Origin: Chrysochromulina parva
Lineage: Eukaryota > Haptophyta > Prymnesiales > Chrysochromulinaceae
DNA length: 57,922 nt
Direction: 5' to 3'
Assembly: GCA_002887195.1 (NCBI GenBank)
Contig: PJAB01000030.1
Span: forward strand, 1 to 57,922
Position numbers and translations under genes: made by a program. Positions 1 to 9,700 of this stretch are shown piece after piece (position 1 is the stretch's first letter; each line of letters begins with the position of its first letter). Below the pieces are notes generated by a model, which ran no database searches, was not told where the DNA came from, and saw nothing but the letters and a program-made list of their open reading frames with translations.

Positions 1-165
1 CCACGAGCAGGTACGACCTGTCCCCCGTGCCCGACCCTAGGAGAACGTGAAGAGCACACTGATCGTTGCGTAGAGGGGTGTGCCGTGTGCTAAGCACCCC
101 CTGTAGTCGCGCAAGTCGATTGTTTAGGAATTCTAACGTTCACGCGTTCGGCAGCTACCGGTCAC

Positions 166-1895
166 ATGCGACCAGGAGGCCCTCAGCTGGCGTCTCCGTG
201 CCGGCAGCATGACCTACTCCTCGCGCTGGGCAGCATCTCACCGCCGGAGTACACGGCGCGCCGCATGGCTCAGCGGCTGACCTGGATGACCTCCGATGAC
301 GTTGGGCCGTCAGGCAGCATTTGCGCAATGTTCATCATGCGCACCGGGATGATGCCACAGCCCCTGATGCTGGCTGCCGAGCGCGAGAGCGCTGTGTATG
401 GTGACATGCTGCTTGCCAACACTATCGTGTGGAACGAAACCCGTGTGCGTGGACCCACGCTAAGTTTGGGGTGGTGGCTGTCCTATGCTTCCCATGAGCT
501 GCGGCATGCCCGCTTTGTCGGTAAGATCGACGACGACACATACCTCCACATCCCCGACCTCTCCGCGCTGTTGCGGCACGTGCATGCTGGGGTCAGCCCG
601 TCGGCATACGTATACCTCGGCGTGCTCACTTACTATCATACCAAGGTTGTTCGACAAGACGATGCACGCGTGGGGCCTGAATCAAGCCTGGAATGTGGGC
701 AAGTGGTGCCGCTCGAACGATCTGACTCTGCCGGCGCACCTGAAGGCGTGCGGGCCATCGGGCTGTGGCCGGTGCATTGGCCCGTTCATCTTTGCGTCGG
801 GCTTTCTCATCGTGCTCTCACAGCCGCTCCTCGCCAGTGTCGCATTCAGCCCATCTCTCGAGTCGGAGATGCAGGTGATTGCCACTGATTGCGATTGATT
901 GCGATTGATTGCGATTGATCATGTCGCATTCAGTCCATCTCTCGAGGCGGAGATGCAGGTGATTGCCACTGATTGCCACTGATTGCCACTGATCGCCATT
1001 GATCGCCATTGATTGCCACTGATTGCCAGTGATTGCCGCTGACGAGCTCGAGTTGGAGATGCAGGCGATGCGTGCTCTTGACCCCGCCTCACTGCCAGAC
1101 AAAGCCGGCGAGCGCCAGACGACGGTGATGGAAGACGTGTGGTTAGGCTCGCTGCTGCATCGCTTTCCGCCGCCGGCGCCAATCACCTACGTGACGCTGC
1201 TCGACAGCACCGGTCGCAAACTACACGTGGACGCGTGGGATTTACGTATGACACGCACCGCCATGCTTGTGCACAACCCTAATAAGGCCACCCAGCGGCT
1301 GCTTGCGCTCCATGCGGCCTTTGGATCGCTCCACTGCTCGTTCCCGCCCCGGCTGAGCTGCAAGTCACTCCAACAGGCTGGCCGGCTCGTGGCACATCCT
1401 CAACGGTCAGCATCCCTAGTCGAGCGCGACGCAATGGGCGCCGTCTTGGGCGCGCGGCTGGGGATGGGCCACCGAATCTGCACAGTGGAGTCCGATGAGA
1501 TCTCGAGCCATGAGATCTCGAGCCTGAAGCGGCGCCGCTCGCAGACGCCTCGGCTCGCAAAGGGCGGCGATGGGCAGGCGAACGCGGGCGGGGCGTCTCC
1601 CGCCTGCTGCACCACTGATGGGAAGGGCAATGCATCCTGCGATGCCGTCTTCGGTAGTAACCGATGGGCGAAACAGTTCGATCAGGCAGCGGTCCGGATC
1701 GAAATCTACGGTCACAACTGCTTCACGCCGAATGGACGTAGTGCATGCGACCGGCTAGCGGCGCGGAGTCGTCCAGTGTGCTCGTGGCGGACACGGGAGG
1801 TCCCTGCAATGTGTACCCGCAGGCTCGATCTCGATCCGTACCTGCGTGAGATGCGGCAGGCGCTGTACAGCACTCCTGACTTTCGGACCTGGTGA
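166..1895 (+). CDS. GT31-family glycosyltransferase (beta-1,3-galactosyltransferase-like), spliced, with an apparent frameshift
   Basis: Likely Golgi enzyme that transfers a sugar from a UDP donor. Exon 1 (to 874) carries the GT31 order of motifs: RRMAQRLTWM, FIMRT, ERESAVYGDML and the metal-binding DxD element KIDDDTYLH. Exon 2 (1065-1895) resumes with VMEDVWLGSLLHRFP, the conserved EDVWLG region. The intron is 875-1064, GT-AG, phase 0. Near 650 the frame shifts by one base: frame 1 is convincing up to YLGVLTYYHT, and the next frame then gives FDKTMHAWGLNQAWN and GPFIFASGFLIVLS. So there is either one extra base (assembly error) or a true lesion. No N-terminal membrane anchor is visible and the gene sits at the window edge, so a 5' exon may be missing. 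ATG 166 is the first in-frame ATG. The C-terminal 150 residues are low-complexity and not recognised. Confidence 0.72.
838..1064 (+). repeat. Tandem exon/intron-junction repeats forming the intron of the GT31 gene
   Basis: A segment starting at 838, containing the exon end and the splice donor, is repeated 84 bp later at 922. A third partial copy (about 1047-1064) forms the acceptor side. The last 18 bases of exon 1 (857-874) match the last 18 bases of the intron (1047-1064) at 17 positions. Between the copies lie runs of TGATTGCCAC and GATTGCGATT. Confidence 0.85.
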
Positions 1896-1973
1896 CATGT
1901 ACGTTCTCCACGTTCCGCTGCACAGAGCACGTACCAAATCGGGCAAGTTTCACACAGATATACATTCACACCC

Positions 1974-4100
1974 ATGGTTTCATTTCACAGTGCTAGCTCT
2001 AAAGCCTCTAGAAGCAGGGCGTCCCTGTTGCCACTCTTCATCACTCTGCACGCACTCCTAGCTGGCGACAGCAAACCGCACAAAGAAAATTGCCACGCGA
2101 TCCCGCTCGAGCGCCGCGTGCTTCCTGCCGAACCGGACACTTGGCGTGTGGCCTCCGATCGACCGCTCCCCAAGTTTTACCTTCACGATAGCAGCGGCTG
2201 CAATTTCTCTGTCGTGAAGCGAGGTCTTCGGGCGCACATCGGTGAGCGTCTCGCTGAAGAGGTCGTGCCGATCGCCTTTTCGCAGTACCTCGTGGATCTA
2301 CCGCTGATCGAGGCGCTCGAGAACCACCCGATGCGCGTCCATGATCCGGAGGCCGCCGAGTGGCACGTCCTTGCAGCCATGCCCTTTGCTTCGCGCATCT
2401 GGGGCCTGCTCGAGGAGAACGTGTCCGCTGACGGCTTGCGCTGCTGCGATGCCTCCGGCGCGTGTTCGGGCTGTACCCACAAGACTGGCACGCCCACCAA
2501 TCTGCCTGGCTTGCGCCGGCATGAAGAGCGGCTCAGTGCTCTCATCTCTTACCTAGAGTCCAACCGATGGTGGCGTAAGGCGCGCGTGCCGTTCTTCCTG
2601 TTCAGTACGGGCATTTCGATCTCGGTCGACCTCGGCACGGCTCTGATCCGGACGCTGAACCGACGGAACAGCGACGTCGGCCCTGTCATCCTAGGAGGCG
2701 TCGACCGCTCTGGACTGCATGCACAACAAGCACACAACCTCCCGCTCCTTCGGCGCATGGTGGTGTTGCCTCATGTGGCAAGTCCCGAGTGCACCGTGCA
2801 TGCTTCTCTGTGCAGTGGCGACGGCAGCGGCGGCCGTCGCCGAAGCAAGAGAGACGCGCGGCGTGCGCTGGCGAGGGCCGCTGCTACCGGCCGGCAGACA
2901 GACGGTTCGCCCGTTCTCGCCGCAGCACTTGTGTACGGCGCTTGCCGGCTGCAAGCAGCAGCGACGGCAAGTGGGGACACTGCGCCGGCCAAAGGCGCGG
3001 ATGCCACGGCGGCGGCCGCCATCGAACACGAGGCGGGCGCGGTTGGCGCGGGTGCTGCGGGTGCGCTTGACAGCGCGAGCTTGCTCGTGGACCCAGAACA
3101 ACGCCAATGGTGGGCATCGGTTGGCGCGACGTCGGGGGCGGGAGCACGTGCTCTGCCTGACGAGACTTGGTGGCGGCAATCTCGACCCAAAGCTCGGAGG
3201 TTGCAATCTCGACCCGGAGCTCCGCCTGACGAAACTTGGCGGCGGCGCTTCGTCGGCCGCGCGGCCTCGGAGGATGACGGGCGTGCCGGGTTCGTCTTCC
3301 ATGGTGATCACGGCCGATATGATTTTGGGGCGCGCGGAGCTGTTCGCGACATCTCGCAGCACCTTCGCGCGCCGCACGACTTCAAAGGCCTTCGGCTCAT
3401 GATCCACGGCGGCGCACAAAACAAAACCGTCACGCGCGCCGCCGCGCACGCGGCCCATCGCTCGACCTCGCGCCACACGACGCGAACCATGCTCGACGCG
3501 GCGCTATGCTTCGTACCGCGCGGCGACACGGACACCTCCCGACGCCTCTTCGACGCTCTCGCGACTGGCTGCGTGCCCGTGGTCGTCAAGGTCGTAGGCG
3601 GTCTGCCAGCACACGCGATGCTGTCCAACCTGCCATTCCATCACACGATCTCGTGGCGCCGGATTGTTCACTTCCTCAGCGCTGGAGGGGCGAACATCCA
3701 AACACGGCACACCGCTGCGAGTGGGTGGCGGAACGTGTGTCGTGTCGAAGAGGCCCAGCTGCTCGATGCATGGCACGACGACGTGCGCACGCTCGCGACG
3801 GTGCGCCGTAACGCCATCGCCGCCTTCGTCGCCGCCCTCGACGTCGAGCTCCACCCGCGCGGCGTGGCCAATGCCCTGTTGATGGAGATGGCCTACGCGC
3901 TGACCGACCGGCCCACCTCGCTCTTCCTGCCGCCGCCCCACGTGCTGCCCACTGGCATGCGCGAGTGGCGCAACTTGTCGGATAAGCCCTGGTTGTGGGA
4001 TGCATGCAGGAGCGGATGTGAGTGTGGGGATCAGTGGTGCAAGGATCTTGCTTGTAACGTGCCGGCTGATCGTCCCAACGATCAGAAGTGTCGGGAATAA
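1974..4100 (+). CDS. Exostosin-like glycosyltransferase (GT47 family)
   Basis: A 708-residue protein starting at ATG 1974, only 78 bp after the upstream GT31 gene on the same strand. A hydrophobic segment near residues 17-31 (LLPLFITLHALLAG) looks like a signal peptide or anchor. Exostosin features: FYLHD near residue 67, an AAEWHVLAAMPF block, and the diagnostic C-terminal donor-binding segment ALCFVPRGDTDTSRRLFDAL followed by ATGCVPVVV and LPFHHTISW. Residues of roughly 280-460 form an Ala/Arg-rich insertion with a repeated DETWWR/DETWRR element, longer than in typical family members. The tail holds a Cys cluster (CRSGCECGDQWCKDLAC). The family includes glucuronyl, galactosyl and xylosyl transferases; the exact donor and acceptor cannot be told from sequence. 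A role in cell-surface or scale polysaccharide synthesis is inference. Confidence 0.82.
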   Translation: MVSFHSASSKASRSRASLLPLFITLHALLAGDSKPHKENCHAIPLERRVLPAEPDTWRVASDRPLPKFYLHDSSGCNFSVVKRGLRAHIGERLAEEVVPIAFSQYLVDLPLIEALENHPMRVHDPEAAEWHVLAAMPFASRIWGLLEENVSADGLRCCDASGACSGCTHKTGTPTNLPGLRRHEERLSALISYLESNRWWRKARVPFFLFSTGISISVDLGTALIRTLNRRNSDVGPVILGGVDRSGLHAQQAHNLPLLRRMVVLPHVASPECTVHASLCSGDGSGGRRRSKRDARRALARAAATGRQTDGSPVLAAALVYGACRLQAAATASGDTAPAKGADATAAAAIEHEAGAVGAGAAGALDSASLLVDPEQRQWWASVGATSGAGARALPDETWWRQSRPKARRLQSRPGAPPDETWRRRFVGRAASEDDGRAGFVFHGDHGRYDFGARGAVRDISQHLRAPHDFKGLRLMIHGGAQNKTVTRAAAHAAHRSTSRHTTRTMLDAALCFVPRGDTDTSRRLFDALATGCVPVVVKVVGGLPAHAMLSNLPFHHTISWRRIVHFLSAGGANIQTRHTAASGWRNVCRVEEAQLLDAWHDDVRTLATVRRNAIAAFVAALDVELHPRGVANALLMEMAYALTDRPTSLFLPPPHVLPTGMREWRNLSDKPWLWDACRSGCECGDQWCKDLACNVPADRPNDQKCRE

Positions 4101-4404
4101 GGAGGTAGAGACCGGACGCATCTTCAGACGGCAGGAGTGAAAAAGTAGAAAGTGGTGAAGGAACGTGCGGCGCATTGGCCACGGCATACCATATGCCTTG
4201 CGGCTGTATGCGCGGTGGGTTTGCGGATCGGCCATTCCTTTCGGCTCGGCTTTACTTTTGAGTCGACGAACAATGATTACCGAATATTACACTTTTTTAC
4301 ACGGACACGACGGGCGGCCTGCGCGCGAGCTCTGAAGTAATTGTACTAGTCAGCGCTAGTGAGATCGAGGAGCGCCGCAATAACCAATATGTTCCTCTCA
4401 CGAC
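4101..4404. other. Convergent intergenic gap
   Basis: Space between the 3' ends of the GT47 gene (+) and the hydrolase-CYTH gene (-). I see no gene or clear repeat; it presumably holds both 3' untranslated regions. Confidence 0.6.
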
Positions 4405-6090
4405 TCACTGCTGTGCCCTCTTTCGATATTCACTAAAGAGCGCCGCGTGCGCGCCACCTGCCCGGTAGCGCGCCATGTAACGCTCGAGCTTGCCCTCAAC
4501 AACGCCCGGGGAGCTGCCCACGACGGCGCCGAGCCGTTCGAGCAGAGGGCCGATGCCGTATTTGAGCCGAGCGCTTGCCGTCGCGGCCGTGGGTCCGAGA
4601 GCCTCGATCTCGAGTACCTCATAAAACGGCGAAGCGTGCGGCTTGTTCGACGCGTCCGAGATGGAAGCCAGTGCAGAGCTCTCGTCAGCCACGCCCTGTG
4701 CGTGTGGCGTCCTGGCGCGATCCAGATCGAGATTGAGTTCGAGCTCGCGTGAGATCGTCCAGGCGCGATCGAGATCGAGCATGAGATCGCCTGCGCACCA
4801 GCGTCGGCGCGTCGTCCCGAAAGCAGCGATGGCCGCCACGCCCCGCCGGCGCAGCAGCTGCCTGAGCTGTGCGTCTGAATCCTCGGGTTCAAGTAGTGTG
4901 GTGCCGGGCGCCGTACCGGGCGGCTCGTCGGAAGTGGCGCCCGATGCGGCGCCTTGGGCACCACTGAGAGTCGCAGTAGCTGTCTTGGGGTTGTCTTCCT
5001 GAGGCGCCGCAGTAGACGCGCTGGCCTCAGGAAGAGCACGTAGCCAGCCAAGCACACTCGCAGCGCCGATGAACTCTCGATGGACCTCTGCTGTGTCAGC
5101 GACGCCATCGGCCGCGGCGCCAGCTCCCGTGCCGGCCTCAAGCTTGAGCTCCCAACGGCCAGCTCGTTGCCGCAGCCATGCGCCGCGCCGCGCAAGGCTC
5201 GCGGTGGTGTCATCGTAGTACACATCGATGAACATCGTCTCCTCGACAAAATGCACGCTCACGTTGGCAGCGGAGGAGGAGACGGCGGCGGCGCTGCTCA
5301 ATGCCGCCTCAAGCGCAGCAGCGTCCCGCACGACCAACTTACGCTCCGCCTCAAAGACCTCTTCTTGCCGATCGAGCGAGCCGGTGGCCAGCGCAGCCCC
5401 GTCGTCGGCCGCAGGCGAAAGCTCGAATAGTTCTTCTGCTGCCATCTTTATTCGCTCGAGGCTGGAAGGCTGGCAAAGCCAATGATCGTCGTCCAGTACG
5501 GAGAGGCTCACGCATGCGTGGCAGGATGCAAAGCGGCGCGACACATCAGCTGGGACGACATCATCCTGCAGCCCGTGAATGATGGCGGTTGGGCAGCGCA
5601 CCACCAACGGCCCGCTCACGTCAAGGCGCATGCTGTCCGCCGCGAAGCGCCACGGGATCCGCACTGGAGCTCCCGTGTGCGGCATCAGAAACGTGCGCGC
5701 GCCATCGCGCTCCCACGCGAGCAGTTCATCAGCGCCGCCCACAATGCTCTGCCAGCGGCTACCTAACTCGAAGCCTGGACACAGGAGTAAGCACCGGCTC
5801 ACACGTTCGGGGTGGCGATGCGCATATGCGGCGGCTGCCCAGCCGCCAAAGCTGCTTCCCACCAGGCACAGTCGTGTGCCCGGCGATTCGCGCTGTGCGG
5901 CCTTCCAGAACTCGTCAATCGCGCTCAACGCGCCCTCATGCGATAGACTTGCAGGGTGGCCGTCGGGCAGATTGAGGTCAAGGAGCGCGAGTGAGACGCC
6001 GCGCCACGCCAGAGCCGATGCCAGGAAGCGCCCTTTTGAAGACGATGGGCCAGAGAGGAATCCGTGACAATATGCGTACGCACGTTTCAT
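4405..6090 (-). CDS. Alpha/beta-hydrolase fused to a CYTH (thiamine-triphosphatase-like) domain
   Basis: 561 residues from the first in-frame ATG (6090). Residues 1-225 are a small esterase-type alpha/beta-hydrolase of the YqiA/UPF0227 kind: an N-terminal AYCHGFLSGPSSSKG oxyanion loop, nucleophile elbow GSSFGG (Ser80), acid in GLQDDVVP (Asp176 or 177) and His203 in DDDHWL. Residues from about 243 form a CYTH triphosphate tunnel domain. Its signature ExExK is seen as EAERK (Glu247, Glu249, Lys251), followed by VYYDD, WLRQRAGRWELKLE and YEVLEIEALG, as in thiamine-triphosphatase-like enzymes. A Pro/Thr/Ala-rich linker and a partly duplicated LDLDRA segment (about 4690-4790) interrupt the CYTH domain. 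The pairing is unfamiliar to me. Activity on a triphosphate or polyphosphate ester is inference. The frame stays open upstream to 6246 without an ATG, so an upstream exon is possible. Confidence 0.8.
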   Translation of the reverse strand: MKRAYAYCHGFLSGPSSSKGRFLASALAWRGVSLALLDLNLPDGHPASLSHEGALSAIDEFWKAAQRESPGTRLCLVGSSFGGWAAAAYAHRHPERVSRCLLLCPGFELGSRWQSIVGGADELLAWERDGARTFLMPHTGAPVRIPWRFAADSMRLDVSGPLVVRCPTAIIHGLQDDVVPADVSRRFASCHACVSLSVLDDDHWLCQPSSLERIKMAAEELFELSPAADDGAALATGSLDRQEEVFEAERKLVVRDAAALEAALSSAAAVSSSAANVSVHFVEETMFIDVYYDDTTASLARRGAWLRQRAGRWELKLEAGTGAGAAADGVADTAEVHREFIGAASVLGWLRALPEASASTAAPQEDNPKTATATLSGAQGAASGATSDEPPGTAPGTTLLEPEDSDAQLRQLLRRRGVAAIAAFGTTRRRWCAGDLMLDLDRAWTISRELELNLDLDRARTPHAQGVADESSALASISDASNKPHASPFYEVLEIEALGPTAATASARLKYGIGPLLERLGAVVGSSPGVVEGKLERYMARYRAGGAHAALFSEYRKRAQQ

Positions 6091-6717
6091 TATACATTCG
6101 CTGTCCTCTCGAAAAGCGCGTGTCGAATGGTCTCGACAGCCAGCCGCAGCACTCCCTTCGCCATGAGAAAAGGGTTCCTGTGAAACGTTAGCTGTGAAAT
6201 TCGACCAAAGCGACGAGTGCAATAGTGGTCCGTTGATTTGGTGCACGTGCCCTCGCCATCCTCGCTCTTATTTTCGACCAGCGGAGCAGACTCCTTCAGC
6301 GGGTCAGACTCCTTGACTGGTTTGAGCTCCTCTTCCTTGGCCGCATGTCGAAGCGCCAGCGCCCTCGCAAACGAATCGGTACAAGTGCGACACAAAAGAA
6401 GGTATAGTATCGCAAACCATCGCGCGCAGTGCCTATTTTAGAACAGTGTTCGTAAATGGTTCTTGTTGTGTGAAAAATGGTCAGCCAGCTCGCTGTTTTA
6501 GAAACAGAGAAACACTCTCTTCACGTCCGGGGGAGCCGGGTCCCGGGGACCGACACTCATATATCACACAAAAATACTACTGCGGCCTACAGCAGTAGTA
6601 CTAGGGAATACCATGTACTACAGTCTACATCCGCTCTGAAGCTAACCTGCATTTTCAACACTTGGTTTTTGCGGATCTAACCGAACGCGAATCGGAGTAT
6701 CGGACGCCTTTTCTTGT
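6091..6717. other. Gap between hydrolase-CYTH and PrimPol genes
   Basis: Holds the likely promoter and 5' leader of the hydrolase-CYTH gene and the 3' end of the PrimPol gene. About 6240-6395 on the minus strand reads as a plausible Lys/Glu-rich coding stretch (KEEELKPVKESDPLKESAP) in another frame, without a clear start or splice sites, so an upstream exon cannot be excluded. Nothing else is recognised. Confidence 0.4.
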
Positions 6718-9700
6718 TTATGCTGTCTCGTTCGTCTCCTCGAATCTCTGCAGCTCGGCCCACGTGGGGAGCACATCGATCGGTGGGCGCCCAAGCGGAT
6801 GCTTGCTCTTGAGGTGAATGCCCCGTGGGCCGTGCACCACGCAATCGGTATTGTCCCAGCATCGTTGGTACGCCACCTGCGCGACGAGATCGACTGTGAG
6901 CATGACGTGCTGGCCCTTGTGCTGCCGCCCCTTGGCAAAGCAGAAGCGCGTGCCGGTGGCGGTCAGGTGCAGCAGCCGCTCGAGAGGGAACTCGGAGCGC
7001 AAGTAGATCCACTTGCCGATGCCCACGCTCGCTTGCACGCCGCCGCCCCATCTCCCAAACTGGAGCGTCGCCCATGCGGCCAGCCGATCAAACGGTCGTG
7101 GCACGCGCCCGTCCTGGCCCCGCCGGACATAGCGCACAAAGGGATGCTTGCTCAGCGAGCCGCCGTCCAGCCCGGGGGGTATGTCGAGGAGCGGAGTGCT
7201 CGTCAGTCCCTCGATGGATGCCAGCCACGCTTCGGGACTTGCGGCCGCCCCTTCTGCCCACACGTCGCCTCGGCCATGCCTGACGGCCCTATCGCCTCTG
7301 CCAACCTCATGTGTGCCATCGTGGCCGGCAGCGGCCGCCGTCGCGCCCAGCTCGGCGCCCAGCCCGGCGCCCAGCTCGGCGCCCAGCTCGGCGCCCAGCC
7401 CGGCGCCCAGCCCGGCGTCCAGCCCGGCGTCCAGCCTGCCTGGTCCAATCGAGCTCCGAGGGCCACGCCAACTTTCCGAGTCGAGGGCAGAGGGGAGCTG
7501 CGCAGGCGAGGAGGCGAGGAGCGCCTCGGGCAGATCGAGAGTGGCCCAGTGCCGACGCGTGAGGGCGTGCATGGCCGCCACTGCATCGGGATCCGACGAG
7601 CGCGTGCCAGCAGTCTGGGTCTTCTTGTCAGACGAAGAGCCGTTGGCGAGCAGAGGCATCACGAGGCTCAGCTCGAGCTGCTCTGCCATCGAACGTGACG
7701 AGGGCGGTGGCGAGAGCAGCTCGACGGGCAGGTGCGCGCACGCGGCGTCGTTGATCACGAGCGCAGGTGGCGGCGGCGCGTCGGGCTTGCCCAGCTTTGC
7801 AGACCCAACGATGCGGAAGCACCGGTTGCGAGTGTAGACGCTCAGGTCAACAAAAGAGGCCGGCTTCGCCACTTGAGTACCGGCACCATCGTCGGCGGAC
7901 GGCGCTTCTGGTACGCCGTCGCTGGCGGTAGCAGGATCGGCGCGCAGAGCCGCCTCGGCTGCGCTGCCAGCGTTCGCGGCGTGGGCAGCCTCGCCCATTG
8001 CCTCGCCTACCGGTAACGGCGCCGGTCTCGGTGGCTGCGCCGCCGATTTCTTGGTGTGCACATGGAGCACCTCTCCTAACCGGTCGCACACGAGGCGTGC
8101 GAGGACCTTGGCTGCGGCTGTGCCTGCGAGCGGGAGAGGTAGTCGCTTTGAGGCGGGCGCGGCGGTGGCTGTGGCGGCGGCCATCTCCACAATGTCCACA
8201 ATGTGAGGTCGGAGAATGAGGTGTCGAGAGTACTTGGTCGGCTTGTGGGAGTCGAGGGCCACCACCTCGACCTCAAGTGACGGTGCGAGGACAGCAGCGG
8301 TAGCAGAGGCTGCAGAGGCAGCAGTAGCAGCAGCAGCAGTCGACGTCCCCGATGGCGTCACCAGATGGCTCCAGCGCGGAAGCGCAGCGCTCAAGTCGAG
8401 AGTCGAGAGAGAAGGGTCGCGCGCGCCAGCTCCCTCAGCAGTCCAGTTCTGCCACGCGATCGCAAACTGCTCGTGGAGCACCTCCGTCGCGGCCCGCGCC
8501 ACGGCCGTAGAAAGGGCGTCGCCGTCGACGTGGTGGTTGAGGGGGGGATAGTGGGCTTCTCCGAGCCCGTGCTGGACGCCGTGCCGGGCGCTGTGCTCGT
8601 ACTCTAGGTCAAAGTAGGGCCACACGGGATGGCTCGCCTCAATGATCTCGTACACGTTCCGTTGCTCGGGGCGCAACGACACGTACGTGCCCGCGAAATC
8701 GGCGAGCTGCATGCCGAGATACAGCTTGGGAGCGCCGTCGCCCCGGCCAGGCACATCAAATGCCCAAGCCCGCCAGCCGCTTGCACCACCCATCGGGCCG
8801 CCCCACCCATGGCAAGACGAGAGGCACGCGTCCAGCTTGTCGTAGATCAGCGCCCGCCTTGGCTGCTTGGCCGCAATCGCGTTCCCGCCCAGCGCGCCAT
8901 TCCACACGTCGAGGGGCGTGAGGGCTTTGGCGCCCACGCCGGCGCTATTCCACACGTCGAGGGCTTTGGCGCCCACGCTGTCCCTCGAAGCTGCCGCAGC
9001 AAGTGGCGCCACTGTGGTCGGCGGCGGCCGTAGAGCCGCCGGCTGCTGCAGTACGATCGCCCCACAAACTAGCTGGTGTGGTGTCACCTGCGGGCGCAGT
9101 GCCACGAGTGGTTCCCGAGCAGCCTGCTGCTGCGCCTGCTGCGCCTGCTGCGCCTGCTGCGCCTGCTGCGCCTGCTGCGCCTGCGGCGCCTGCGGCGCCT
9201 GCGGCACCTGCGGCGCCTGCTGCGCCTGCTGCGCCTGCTGCTGCCGTTCCCACAACTCCGCAGCGATCTCCTCAACTCTCTCGGCTGCCCGCTTCAGACT
9301 CGGCGGCTTGCGCTCTCCACAAACCGGACAGGCCCCGTCGTCCCTGATCGCGAAGGGATGGCGTGTGCACGGGCAGTGCCAGTAGATATGCATCTTGACC
9401 TCCTCGAAGTTCCTCTTAGGATGCGTCACGCGCCCGATCAGTCGCGACGCCGTGTCGCACGCTCCGTCTCCCTCGAGGGTAGCGCGCATGCAGCCGGGAC
9501 GCTTCTCCGGCTGCACATGCACGCACTCGAGCTCCCATCCAGCCAGTGCACTCAAGAACGTGCGTACCTGCTCCACCGCATGCGCCACTGGCCCTCTCGC
9601 ATGCACACCACCAAGGAAGATCTCCGCACGCTCGATGGGGCGCACGTTGGCGCCAGGCACGCGCACGGCGGAGGCGAGACCAAGGGCCGGAGGAGCAGCA

